From Halocatena marina (GTDB taxonomy: Archaea; Halobacteriota; Halobacteria; Halobacteriales; Haloarculaceae): a DNA stretch of 64,000 nucleotides. The translations under genes were made by a program, and so were the position numbers. The first letter of the stretch is position 1; each line of letters opens with the position of its first letter. The stretch spans positions 1,240,001 to 1,304,000 of the forward strand of contig NZ_JALLPK010000001.1 in assembly GCF_023276375.1 (NCBI RefSeq). Reading direction: 5' to 3'. Below are positions 17,170 to 25,671 of the stretch, in pieces. The notes under the pieces are model-generated. The model ran no database searches and was not told the origin of the DNA. It was given only the letters and a program-made list of their open reading frames with translations.

Positions 17170-17397
17170 TTAGTCAGCGTACGTGATTGTGGTCACAAGT
17201 CCGATTCCGACCGCGATGAGAAAGAGCATGATACCAACCGATTGGCCGGTCCCAATCGTCATTCCTTCGATGAAACTGCGAAACGCCCGCCAGTTCGGGG
17301 TCTCAAACGCGATCCAGCCCCCGATGAGGACCCCGCCGACCAGCGATAGACTGGTGGCGACGAGTGTACCAACGAATGCCAGCACTTTTTTCGCCAT
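17170..17397 (-). CDS. Small membrane protein, two helices
   Basis: 75-residue hydrophobic protein starting MAKKVLAFVG. Two predicted membrane helices: about residues 8-30 (VATSLSLVGGVLIGGWIAF) and 52-72 (SVGIMLFLIAVGIGLVTTIT), separated by a short loop. In-frame ATGs upstream (17463, 17490) would add an Arg-rich stretch, which looks less natural. No family recognised. It stands alone on the minus strand between the HTH regulator and a VOC protein. Confidence 0.6.
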   Translation of the reverse strand: MAKKVLAFVGTLVATSLSLVGGVLIGGWIAFETPNWRAFRSFIEGMTIGTGQSVGIMLFLIAVGIGLVTTITYAD

Positions 17398-17777
17398 CGA
17401 CTGGCTCTGAGGATCACGATTACGCCTCTTTGATCGACGATCGTGTCTACCAGATCTCTCCATATGTCTGTCATCAACGTATGGAACCATTTGTCTTGGT
17501 TCTTCTGATCGTGGCTGACCCGTATCGATCCGGATTTTAGTCCAAACATCGATTAAATGATAGCACCATATCTCTGATTGTGTTATATTCTGATACTTGT
17601 GGGAAGTTTCCTTTCAGATATCCAATAAGATAATGCTAAACACGATTTGTGTATCGGTTCACTGTGATCGTGTCGTGGGTCTGAATCTGTCTATATGACG
17701 TGAATAACACAGAACAGCTGTTATGAAGGTGTTTACACACTGAAAACAAGGCGATTCGACCAGCGTCTGTACTTCTA
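17398..17777. other. Intergenic, no gene seen
   Basis: 380 bases, AT-rich towards 17550-17640. No convincing gene or RNA, apart from the promoter of the small membrane protein, which should lie near its 5' end. Confidence 0.5.
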
Positions 17778-18191
17778 TTATGTCTCTTCTGGAGACACGT
17801 GTTCGACGAGAACGACTCCGTTCCCGTACAGATCAGTCGCAACAGCCTCAATTCCGTAAGGTTGCGTTTTTGGTTCGGAGGTAAACTCGACACCTCGTTC
17901 ACGGAGAGTTTCGTACGTTGCGTGGCAATCATCCACGGTGAAAGCAAGTGCCGGTTGCCGTCCCAACATTGCACCACGACGTTCGGCCTCCTCACCTTCG
18001 AACCAGTCGAGTGGCTCAAGGACAATTTCCACCGTATCGTCTTGTTTGGGGGCGACAGTGACCCAGCGACGAGCCTCGGGGCCAAACGTCTCGTCACCTT
18101 TCTTTTCGAGACCGAGTTTTTCGGTGTAAAAACGCAGCGCAGCATCTTGCTCTTCTACGATACGGGTGGTGAGACGGAGTTTTTCGATCAT
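17778..18191 (-). CDS. VOC / glyoxalase-like family protein
   Basis: 137 aa, one full vicinal-oxygen-chelate unit: beta-alpha-beta-beta-beta halves beginning LRLTTRIVEEQDAALRFYTE and ALAFTVDDCHATYETLRERG. The second half ends with the typical TDLYGNGVVLVEHV strand carrying the glutamate metal ligand. The family includes glyoxalase I, dioxygenases and resistance proteins; the reaction cannot be told from sequence. Single gene, no operon partner. Confidence 0.85.
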   Translation of the reverse strand: MIEKLRLTTRIVEEQDAALRFYTEKLGLEKKGDETFGPEARRWVTVAPKQDDTVEIVLEPLDWFEGEEAERRGAMLGRQPALAFTVDDCHATYETLRERGVEFTSEPKTQPYGIEAVATDLYGNGVVLVEHVSPEET

Positions 18192-18295
18192 GTTTCCTCA
18201 CTCTATCGAGGTCATTTATCGGTGAATACGTTCGCCTAGCGGGTTGAAAGTGTAATTGGTCTCGTGGATGGAAACGAGTTTAATGGTCGCCCTGT

Positions 18296-18697
18296 CTATG
18301 CTCCTGCCGCAGCGGGCCGGCGGGAGAGCCGAGTATACTGGGCGGTGAGATCGTCAACCATCGCATGTATTGAGTCCGTCTCGATCGGCCGGAGTGCCCG
18401 GTACCACGCCACTGGACAGCCCCCGCCCGGATGTTCGTATCGAAGAGCATGGTACCGATCGGCGAACTCAATCCACACATCTCGAATCAGTCGCTCTGCG
18501 GTGCCACTCGAAGACTCTCCCGAGTGTTGTTGGTACAGCGGTAGCCACACCTCTACAACCGCATCTGCCTGAAGGAAGCCGACGAGCTGCCGTTCGGACA
18601 ACGGTTCAGCAGGGAGACAATCGATTCGGCGCTGAGCGGGTGAGACGAGTGTCGTTGGGAGCGTCCAATCGGTAGCAATTGAACACGTTTCGGACAT
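18296..18697 (-). CDS. Hypothetical protein, 133 aa
   Basis: Soluble acidic protein starting MSETCSIATDW, no membrane segment, with conserved-looking segments PAQRRIDCLPAEPL and LIRDVWIEFADRYHALRYEH. A frame extension to 18823 is hydrophobic and AT-rich and is probably not translated. A TATA-like tatatat directly before the ATG (18697-18703) would suit initiation from a site very near the start codon. Family not recognised. Confidence 0.6.
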   Translation of the reverse strand: MSETCSIATDWTLPTTLVSPAQRRIDCLPAEPLSERQLVGFLQADAVVEVWLPLYQQHSGESSSGTAERLIRDVWIEFADRYHALRYEHPGGGCPVAWYRALRPIETDSIHAMVDDLTAQYTRLSRRPAAAGA

Positions 18698-19012
18698 ATA
18701 TATGGTGCATAACAACATCCACTGAGATAAAGGTACCTGGTTACAAACGTATATTATAGAATTTAATATAATAATAGCAGTTAGGAATAGATAGAACAGC
18801 CTACTAATTATTCGCGGCTGCATCTACACTTGGGTGTCGGTCATTCGCTCGATCTCTACTGTGCTGTTCGTTCTGGGCTTGCTTCGACATGGGTCCGACG
18901 AAGTCAAACTAAAGAGCGTTTCCGTGAGGTACATATAATAGTTGCTGATGATTGGAATACGGAGTGATAAACGATTTTTCGTGTCAAGTTCCACACGGTT
19001 CCCACCGGTGTG

Positions 19013-19666
19013 ATGGAAAAACTCGATACCCAGCTCGATGACGTTCGTAGCATCGAACTCGATAATGCCTTCTATGTCGAAGATGGCACGTGGATCGAGT
19101 CGCTCACGGTATCGTCGGCGACTGATTTCGATCCACACGAACCCCTTTCGGAGATTTGGGGTGTGGAACTGTTCTACACGCACGAAATACCAACTGGTCC
19201 ATCTGGCGTCGCGATCCGCCGCCTGACGATTATCGCCAAGGAATCATATCCCTTTATTCTCAGCGTTGTCCTTCGTCAGGAAGCGATTCCAAATCGAATC
19301 GCACTGCAGGGAAACGAGTTTGAAGTTGTCGCCACCGTTCGAAATTGGGAACAGTTTCGTTCACTTGCCGACGAACTCGAGGAGACGTTGGGCGCATTTG
19401 AGTTACAAAGTGTGAATCAAATTGAAACTCCGGGAGAGCCACTCGGTAGTGGACGAATAACCGAAGTTCTCACCACGAAGCTCACTCACGAGCAACTCGC
19501 AGCGCTCGAAACCGCGTACGATATGGGCTATTTCGACGTGCCGCGAACGGCGTCGACAGTCGACATCGCGGAGGAGCTGAATGTTTCCCAATCGACGGTG
19601 AGCGAACGGTTGCGAGTTGCCGAACGGAACCTTTTCGCACTGATCTACGGTCCCCGCGAGAAATAG
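19013..19666 (+). CDS. Bacterio-opsin-activator-type HTH transcriptional regulator
   Basis: 217 aa. The N-terminal 150 residues form a mixed alpha/beta sensor-like region of the type seen in haloarchaeal Bat homologues. The C-terminus, from about residue 158, is the HTH_10 domain: LTHEQLAALETAYDMGYFDV, then DIAEELNVSQSTVSERLRVA. The start could be the GTG at 19010. It lies 118 bp upstream of the importer operon that begins at 19785, on the same strand, and is a reasonable candidate for its regulator, though nothing shows this directly. Confidence 0.85.
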   Translation: MEKLDTQLDDVRSIELDNAFYVEDGTWIESLTVSSATDFDPHEPLSEIWGVELFYTHEIPTGPSGVAIRRLTIIAKESYPFILSVVLRQEAIPNRIALQGNEFEVVATVRNWEQFRSLADELEETLGAFELQSVNQIETPGEPLGSGRITEVLTTKLTHEQLAALETAYDMGYFDVPRTASTVDIAEELNVSQSTVSERLRVAERNLFALIYGPREK

Positions 19667-19718
19667 CGCAGGGAACGACCGACGACCGGGCATCTGAATA
19701 TCACCCCTCATATAAAGT

Positions 19719-19732
19719 GTGGTAGCAACCAC
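19719..19732. promoter_or_regulatory. Inverted repeat GTGGT-N4-ACCAC in importer promoter
   Basis: GTGGTAGCAACCAC placed just after a TATA-like atataaag (19709-19717), 52 bp before the binding-protein start. Position suits an operator at the transcription start of the importer operon. Single copy seen. Confidence 0.45.
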
Positions 19733-19784
19733 CGCGTATCGGGATAAGATTCAGTGAGATACTTGTCTTTTGGTGACTTGTTGC

Positions 19785-21725
19785 ATGGACACAAAAGATC
19801 ATCACAGATCGATGGTGGCTGACGATACACGACGAGTCAGTCGGCGTCGGTATCTCGCGGCAGCCGCGGTTAGCGCCGCAGGTCTGTCCGCGCTTGCGGG
19901 GTGTAGCTCACCGCTATCGGGAAACAGCGATGCGAACGCGCTCGATGCTGAGGTACCCAAAGGCGCACCCGAATCAGTCGAGACGAAGTACTGGCACGAC
20001 TGGCCAACGATCGAAGCCGACACACCACCAATGGAGTATACTGCGACAGCGGGTGGAGTGCTCGATCCAGTGACGATTGAGTTCTCCACAGAAGATGATT
20101 CGTGGATGCGCGAGCACGCATTCATGATCCAGCGTGCACTCGCTGATCTCGGTGCACCGACGACGCTCAACGACCGTCCGCTGAATCAGTTATACGCACA
20201 GAGTTGGACCACAGCTGGCCTCGAAAACATGATCTCGATGAGTACTCACGGACCGGATCCCCAGCGAGGACTCGATCCAAATCCGTTGTTAATGCGCCGA
20301 CACAAATCGAATCCGTCGAACTACGACAACTACTGGCACCCAACGCTCAACGACATCCTCGACAGACAGCGCCAGCAAACGGGCGACCGAAAGACACGAA
20401 AGCGCCTCGTTGATCGGGCGCTAACGATCTTTGCAGAGGATGTGGGCGGTCTCATTACGCTCTTTCCGGATGTCATCACGGCCGCCAACGAACGAAAATG
20501 GAATGGGTACGTTCCGACACCAGGAGATGGCCCGACGGGTGATGCCTTTCAATGGTCGGAGGTCAATCTCCAGCCGACGGCTGGCGACCGGTCCTACGTG
20601 AAAGGCACGACCATCTCGATGAACTCGCTCAATCTGCCGTGGGCCGCCGGTGGTGCAGAAGAAAAGCGACTCAGATATATTTACGATGGATTATTCGATG
20701 CGTCGCCTGAACTCGAAGTGATTCCCGCACTTGCGACGAACGCGACCGTTGTTGACGACACCACGATCGAGATGGAGCTTCGAAAGGGTGTCACGTGGCA
20801 CGACGGGAAGCAATTCACTGCTGAAGACGTGGCGTTCACTGTCAATTACTATCTACAACATTCATCACCGAGTCAAGCACCTTTTTACGAACCGATCGAC
20901 GCTGTCGAGCCACTCGGCAAACACGCTGTTCGGTTCTCTCTCAAGCGTCCGGATGCATCGTTTCTAACCCAACGCGTCGTCCGAAGCGCGATCATTCCAA
21001 AGCATCGATGGGCAGACATCGACAACCCGACTCAGTATAATCCAGCCAATCCAATCGGCAGTGGTCCGTTCGAATTCGAGAGCTGGTCTCAGAGCAGCAA
21101 GTTTGTCGTCAATCGTAGTGACGAGCACTGGATGTGGAACAACAAGTGGCGTACAGAGCATCTCGGAGAGAGTGCAACCACCGGACCGGGTATCGACCGT
21201 GTAATCTGGGTCAACGTCGGGAACATCAATGCGCTGATCGGCGGCATCCAGAGCGGAGATATCGATGCCATCGCTGGCCGTCTGTCGAGTCAGCAGGCCG
21301 AACGCGCAGCACGACCCGCTGCCGTCGAGAAGAAAGTCACCGACAATTTCGCACCATTAGATACGAAGCTCATGTTTTCTGCACCATTAATCCGCGATAA
21401 GGAGTTCAGAGTCGCACTCGCGAAATCCACCGACAAAAAAGGGTTCGTCAAACAAGTCCTCCGGGGACACGCGACTGTTCCGCCTGGCGAAAACTTCATT
21501 TCAGACATTATGATGTGGCACAACAAAAACACACACGATTACGGATACGACGTAGAAGCAGCACGGACGATTCTCAAACGGGCGGGATACACGTGGGACA
21601 ACAACGGCAACCTCAGATTTCCGAACGGGGCTGCATGGGGTGCGTTCATCGAACGGATACAGAACGGCAACTGCCACCAGCGACGAACAGATCTCGGACA
21701 ACGGAATTTCGCCAGCGATGAGTGA
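19785..21725 (+). CDS. ABC importer substrate-binding lipoprotein (peptide/nickel type)
   Basis: Extracytoplasmic solute-binding protein of family 5, 646 aa. The N-terminus has a twin-arginine stretch (SRRRYLAAAA) and a lipobox LSALAGC with Cys40 as the lipidated residue, so it is Tat-exported and membrane-anchored. SBP_bac_5 hallmarks follow: VDDTTIEMELRKGVTWHDGK, FTAEDVAFTVNYYL, NPIGSGPFEF. Family members bind peptides, nickel, sugars or organic acids. The last codons overlap the next gene by 8 bp. TTG (19770) and ATG (19812) are alternative starts. First gene of a six-gene operon. Confidence 0.92.
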   Translation: MDTKDHHRSMVADDTRRVSRRRYLAAAAVSAAGLSALAGCSSPLSGNSDANALDAEVPKGAPESVETKYWHDWPTIEADTPPMEYTATAGGVLDPVTIEFSTEDDSWMREHAFMIQRALADLGAPTTLNDRPLNQLYAQSWTTAGLENMISMSTHGPDPQRGLDPNPLLMRRHKSNPSNYDNYWHPTLNDILDRQRQQTGDRKTRKRLVDRALTIFAEDVGGLITLFPDVITAANERKWNGYVPTPGDGPTGDAFQWSEVNLQPTAGDRSYVKGTTISMNSLNLPWAAGGAEEKRLRYIYDGLFDASPELEVIPALATNATVVDDTTIEMELRKGVTWHDGKQFTAEDVAFTVNYYLQHSSPSQAPFYEPIDAVEPLGKHAVRFSLKRPDASFLTQRVVRSAIIPKHRWADIDNPTQYNPANPIGSGPFEFESWSQSSKFVVNRSDEHWMWNNKWRTEHLGESATTGPGIDRVIWVNVGNINALIGGIQSGDIDAIAGRLSSQQAERAARPAAVEKKVTDNFAPLDTKLMFSAPLIRDKEFRVALAKSTDKKGFVKQVLRGHATVPPGENFISDIMMWHNKNTHDYGYDVEAARTILKRAGYTWDNNGNLRFPNGAAWGAFIERIQNGNCHQRRTDLGQRNFASDE

Positions 21726-22923
21726 AAAACCACTTGACGGTGTCACCGTCATCGACTGTGCGTCACTGTATGCAGGTCCGCTTACCGCGATGGCGCTCGG
21801 AGATTTCGGCGCCGAGGTCATCAAGATCGAACATCCCCAGGGCGATGCGCTGCGAGAGTTCGGAGCGTACGAAGAACCGCTGTCGTATCTCTGGGTCAAT
21901 CGAAACAAAAAGAGCGTTCCACTCGATCTCCACACCATCGAAGGACAGCAGCTATTCTGTGAGCTCGTTGCGGATGCGGATGTTCTCGTCGAGAACTTTC
22001 GTCCGGGACGGCTCGAATCGTGGGATATCGGCTGGGAAAGGCTCTCGGAGCTCAATCCGGAACTCGTGATGGTTCGGACGACTGGATTCGGTCAAACCGG
22101 CCCATACAGCGACCGGCCCGGATTCGGGACGCTCGTCGAGTCGATGAGTGGCTATGCGTACTCGACCGGTCACGCAGACGGTCCACCTACGTTGCCCCCC
22201 GTCGCGATGGCGGATACGATCTGCTCGCTGCACTCCGTGTACGCCACGATGATGGCGTTGTACTGGCGTGATACGTGTGATGGAACGGGCCAGTATATCG
22301 ACACTGCAATTCTCGAAACCATGTTTGGAACGCTCGGTGATCACGTAATCGAGTACGGACGGAAAGAGATCGATCACGAACGGTCGGGTAACCAGAGTAG
22401 TCGCACCGCTCCACGAAACACCTATCAGACCAAAGACGGCCGATGGGTGGCGATATCGGGCAGCTCAGCGAACATCGCCGAACGTATTCTCCGGATCGTC
22501 GGTGGTGAGGAACTCGTTGATGATCCACGCTTTGAGACGATGGAAGACCGCCTAGCGAACGCTGATACACTCGATGGAATTATCGACGACTGGATGGGGC
22601 GTCATACCCGCAAAGAGGTAATCGAGATCTTCGAGACTAACGAGGCTGCCCTTGGACCAGTATATAATATGGCCGATGTTTTCGAGGATCCCCACTTCGA
22701 CGAGCGTGATGCGATCATCGTGGTCGAAGACGACGAATACGGTGCTGTCCCGATGCGTGGTGTGTTCCCGAAATTCTCGGAAACACCCGGTGCTGTGAGA
22801 CACACTGGTCCACGGCTCGGTGAGCATACTCTCGAAATACTGCCCGAACGGACCTCGGTTACCGAAACAGAACTAAAACAGCTTGCTGACGAGGGCGTGA
22901 CGACAGTGGAGGGAGACAGATGA
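21718..22923 (+). CDS. CaiB/BaiF family III CoA-transferase
   Basis: 401 aa, family III CoA-transferase that moves CoA from a donor thioester to a carboxylic acid. Seen: the N-terminal LDGVTVIDCASLYAGPL and LGDFGAEVIKIEHPQGD, the central NFRPGRLESWDIGWERL, the TGFGQTGPYSDRPGFGTLVE segment, and ADTICS around the expected catalytic Asp. Overlaps both neighbours (8 bp upstream, 4 bp downstream). Its place between a binding protein and a CitE-type lyase suggests activation of an imported organic acid to its CoA ester before cleavage. Confidence 0.92.
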   Translation: MSEKPLDGVTVIDCASLYAGPLTAMALGDFGAEVIKIEHPQGDALREFGAYEEPLSYLWVNRNKKSVPLDLHTIEGQQLFCELVADADVLVENFRPGRLESWDIGWERLSELNPELVMVRTTGFGQTGPYSDRPGFGTLVESMSGYAYSTGHADGPPTLPPVAMADTICSLHSVYATMMALYWRDTCDGTGQYIDTAILETMFGTLGDHVIEYGRKEIDHERSGNQSSRTAPRNTYQTKDGRWVAISGSSANIAERILRIVGGEELVDDPRFETMEDRLANADTLDGIIDDWMGRHTRKEVIEIFETNEAALGPVYNMADVFEDPHFDERDAIIVVEDDEYGAVPMRGVFPKFSETPGAVRHTGPRLGEHTLEILPERTSVTETELKQLADEGVTTVEGDR

Positions 22924-23774
22924 CCAACCGCCTTCGCCGTTCACTGCTGTACACGCCAGCAGACGACCGATCGATGATGGTAAAGGGCGTAGAAACCGCT
23001 GCCGACGCGGTCATCTTTGATCTGGAAGATGCGATCCCAGACACTGCGGTGTCCGCTGCACGAAATCGAATCATCGATGTCCTCACAGAGAACGACTTCG
23101 AAACAACAGAGCTCTGTGTGCGAATCAACGGACTCCAGACGGATGCATGGCTCAATGACACCCTCGCAGCTGTCGAGGCTGGCGTGGATACGATCGTGCT
23201 TCCGATGGTCGGACAACCGAGTCACCTCGAGACCGCCGTTCGGGTCGCCACCGACGCGGCTGGGCCAACACCGGAGTTCATCCCGACGATTGAGACGCCA
23301 CAGGGCGTTGCGAACGCACATGCAATTGCAAAGGCGGCACGAACGCTTCCTTCGGTCTCCGGATTCTCGTTTGGCTTTGGTGACTATACAAATGCAGTCG
23401 GTGCAACCGGTCGACCGGAGCGACTTCGTGACGAACTCGAACGAATGACAGTGCGCGCAGCCGCACTCGGTGGACTCGAACCGCTTGCAACGGTTTATCA
23501 GGATTACACCGATGAAGCAGGGCTACGCGAGACAGCACGCAGGGCACGGGCGATCGGGTTCGTCGGCCAGAAGGCGATCCATCCCGCACAGATCGAGATA
23601 CTCAATGACGTATTCACTCCATCACACGAGGAAATTCAGCAAGCACAGCGATTCGTTGCTGCGTTCGAAGACGCAGAGCGCGATTCGATCGTCGTCGACG
23701 GTACTTTCCTCGATACGGCTATCGTCGAACAGTATCGGACGGTTATCGCACGCAGTGAAGCGGTGGATGCATGA
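22920..23774 (+). CDS. HpcH/HpaI aldolase family, CitE-type acyl-CoA lyase
   Basis: 284 aa TIM-barrel lyase related to citrate lyase beta subunit, malyl-CoA, methylmalyl-CoA and citramalyl-CoA lyases. Motifs: LLYTPADDRSMMVKG, the Mg site DLEDAIPDTA, the PTIETPQGVANA glutamate region and GQKAIHPAQI. It would cleave a 3-hydroxyacyl-CoA-type thioester made by the CoA-transferase upstream into a shorter acyl-CoA and a keto acid such as glyoxylate or pyruvate. Precise substrate unknown. ATGA overlaps at both ends. Confidence 0.9.
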   Translation: MTNRLRRSLLYTPADDRSMMVKGVETAADAVIFDLEDAIPDTAVSAARNRIIDVLTENDFETTELCVRINGLQTDAWLNDTLAAVEAGVDTIVLPMVGQPSHLETAVRVATDAAGPTPEFIPTIETPQGVANAHAIAKAARTLPSVSGFSFGFGDYTNAVGATGRPERLRDELERMTVRAAALGGLEPLATVYQDYTDEAGLRETARRARAIGFVGQKAIHPAQIEILNDVFTPSHEEIQQAQRFVAAFEDAERDSIVVDGTFLDTAIVEQYRTVIARSEAVDA

Positions 23775-24757
23775 GTGAGTTCCAGCGATTCCTCGCAAAG
23801 CGGATCGGAATTTCCGTATTGCTCACGCTCGTCGCTGTGTCGGTGATCTTTTTCACACTCCGGCTGCTACCAGGCAGTCCGTTCACGCAGTTGGTCGCGT
23901 CTGGCAATCTCACCGAACAACAAGTTCGGGAGATCATGCAACTCTATGGATTGAACAGACCTCTCAGTGAGCAATATCTCGCCTATCTTCGAAACCTGCT
24001 CACGTTCCAGTTTGGTTACTCGATCCGACAGAGCCGGCCCGTTTGGGAAATTCTTGGTCCGAAACTGCTCAACACGCTCGTCTTACTCATCCCAGCTCTG
24101 GTCTGTACGGCGATCCTGAGCACGCTTCTCGGGATGGTCGCTGGCTGGAATCGAGGATCGTGGCTGGAGACAGGAAGTATCGTAACGACCACCTTCTTTC
24201 GGTCGACACCGGTATTTATCTCAGCGCTCGGGTTCATTATCGTCTTCGCGTACACCTTCAATCTCGTTCCGGCATTCGGGATGCGAGATATCACGGTTAC
24301 TCCAAACGGTGTCGGAGCCTACTTCTCGATCGACTTTCTCCATCACTACATACTCCCGTTTACTGTCGCCATGCTCTACTACAGCGGTGACTTTCTCTTG
24401 CTTGCTCGGAACGGTATCGTCGAGCGGAAGGGTTCTGCGTTCCTCAAGCTTCATCGAGCGAAAGGCCTCTCCGAAACTGAGCAGCTGTGGCGTGCCGGTC
24501 GGAACTCGTTGTTGCCCGTGCTGACGTACTTTGCGCTCCGGCTCGGGATGGTGTTTCAAGGTCTCATCTTGCTCGAGGTGGTTTTCGGTTGGCCAGGTAT
24601 TGGCCGCCAGTTGGTCACCTCGATTGCACAGCAAGACTACCCGGTTGTACAGGCTGCTGTCTTCCTCATGGCGCTCGCTGTCATCATCATGAATCTCGTA
24701 GCCGACGTGTTATCGGCGTACTTCGATCCGACTGTCTCGATGGGAGGTGGTAACTGA
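23771..24757 (+). CDS. ABC importer permease (DppB type)
   Basis: 328 aa inner-membrane permease of the peptide/nickel family with about six helices. N-terminal MSEFQRFLAKRIGISVLL is typical. The ATPase-contact (EAA) loop is RAKGLSETEQLWRAGRNSLL, and the C-terminus has VFGWPGIGRQLVTSI. Starts with a 4-bp overlap on the lyase gene and ends with a TGATG overlap on the second permease. Confidence 0.93.
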   Translation: MSEFQRFLAKRIGISVLLTLVAVSVIFFTLRLLPGSPFTQLVASGNLTEQQVREIMQLYGLNRPLSEQYLAYLRNLLTFQFGYSIRQSRPVWEILGPKLLNTLVLLIPALVCTAILSTLLGMVAGWNRGSWLETGSIVTTTFFRSTPVFISALGFIIVFAYTFNLVPAFGMRDITVTPNGVGAYFSIDFLHHYILPFTVAMLYYSGDFLLLARNGIVERKGSAFLKLHRAKGLSETEQLWRAGRNSLLPVLTYFALRLGMVFQGLILLEVVFGWPGIGRQLVTSIAQQDYPVVQAAVFLMALAVIIMNLVADVLSAYFDPTVSMGGGN

Positions 24758-25671
24758 TGTCCGTCGAGTTCTCCCGGTCAACCGGTGACTGGCTCCAAAC
24801 GAAAGCGAGTCAGGTTCGGACCCAACTCCAGTTCATCGCCGAGGATCGACCGGCGTTCGTGAGCTTGGTCGTTCTTGCAAGCTTCCTGTTTCTGGGCGTG
24901 TTCGGCCCAGTGATCGCTCCACACGAACCGATCCGCTACAGCGTGCTCTCTGCGAATGGCGTCATTATGCGGTTACACCCGCCAACGCTTGCGGCCCCGC
25001 TTGGCACGACCGCCTACGGGAAAGATGTGCTCAGCCAGTTCCTCGCTGGAGCCCGACCAACCCTCATCGTAGGACTGTTCGGTGGTATAGCGACCGGCGG
25101 GATCGGATTCCTCGTTGGATTGGTCAGCGGCTACTACGGTGGCTGGGTGGATGAGGTTCTGATGCGACTCACGGACCTCACGTTCTCGCTGCCGTTCATG
25201 CCGATGGCGCTGTTGTTGCTCACATTTATTCGACCAAATATCTGGATTATCACGCTGATCATCGCGGCCTTCCTTTGGAAGATGCCTGCACGCGTTGTGC
25301 GCTCGGAGGTGCTCTCGATCCGCGAGCGGACGTTCGTAAAATCCGCACGCGCGAGCGGCGCGAGTGACTTCCGGACGATGTTCGGTCACGTTGCGCCAAA
25401 CGTCCTACCGATCGGCTTTCTGTACACGGCGTACGGTGTCGCGTGGTCGATCGCGGCTCAGGCGAGTCTCGCGTTTCTCGGATTCGGCGATCCGACGACG
25501 ACTAGCTGGGGGCGAATGCTCAGACAGCTTTTCGCCTCAGGAAGCATCCGGGTCGCGTGGTGGTGGGTCCTTCCACCAGCGCTTGGTATCGCTGCCGTCA
25601 CGACATCGGTGTTCCTCATCGGGCGTGCGTACGAGGAAATCATTAACCCCGAAATTAACGATCACCAATGA
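24757..25671 (+). CDS. ABC importer permease (DppC type)
   Basis: 304 aa second permease of the same importer. It has the N-terminal oppC-like segment near FVSLVVLASFLFLGVFGPVI, the PLGTTAYGKDVLSQFLAGAR block, and the EAA loop KSARASGASDFRTMFGHVAP followed by LAFLGFGDPTTTSWGRML. Forms a heterodimeric channel with the preceding gene product. One-base TGATG overlap upstream, 4-bp overlap downstream. Confidence 0.93.
   Translation: MSVEFSRSTGDWLQTKASQVRTQLQFIAEDRPAFVSLVVLASFLFLGVFGPVIAPHEPIRYSVLSANGVIMRLHPPTLAAPLGTTAYGKDVLSQFLAGARPTLIVGLFGGIATGGIGFLVGLVSGYYGGWVDEVLMRLTDLTFSLPFMPMALLLLTFIRPNIWIITLIIAAFLWKMPARVVRSEVLSIRERTFVKSARASGASDFRTMFGHVAPNVLPIGFLYTAYGVAWSIAAQASLAFLGFGDPTTTSWGRMLRQLFASGSIRVAWWWVLPPALGIAAVTTSVFLIGRAYEEIINPEINDHQ

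Noticed and set aside
21660-21725. Possible frameshift at the C-terminus of the binding lipoprotein
   Set aside because: The frame ends naturally with a short overlap on the next gene; the alternative frame gives no better match.
21501-22055. 184-codon minus-strand frame opposite the CoA-transferase
   Set aside because: Overlaps two strong sense genes and has low-complexity composition.
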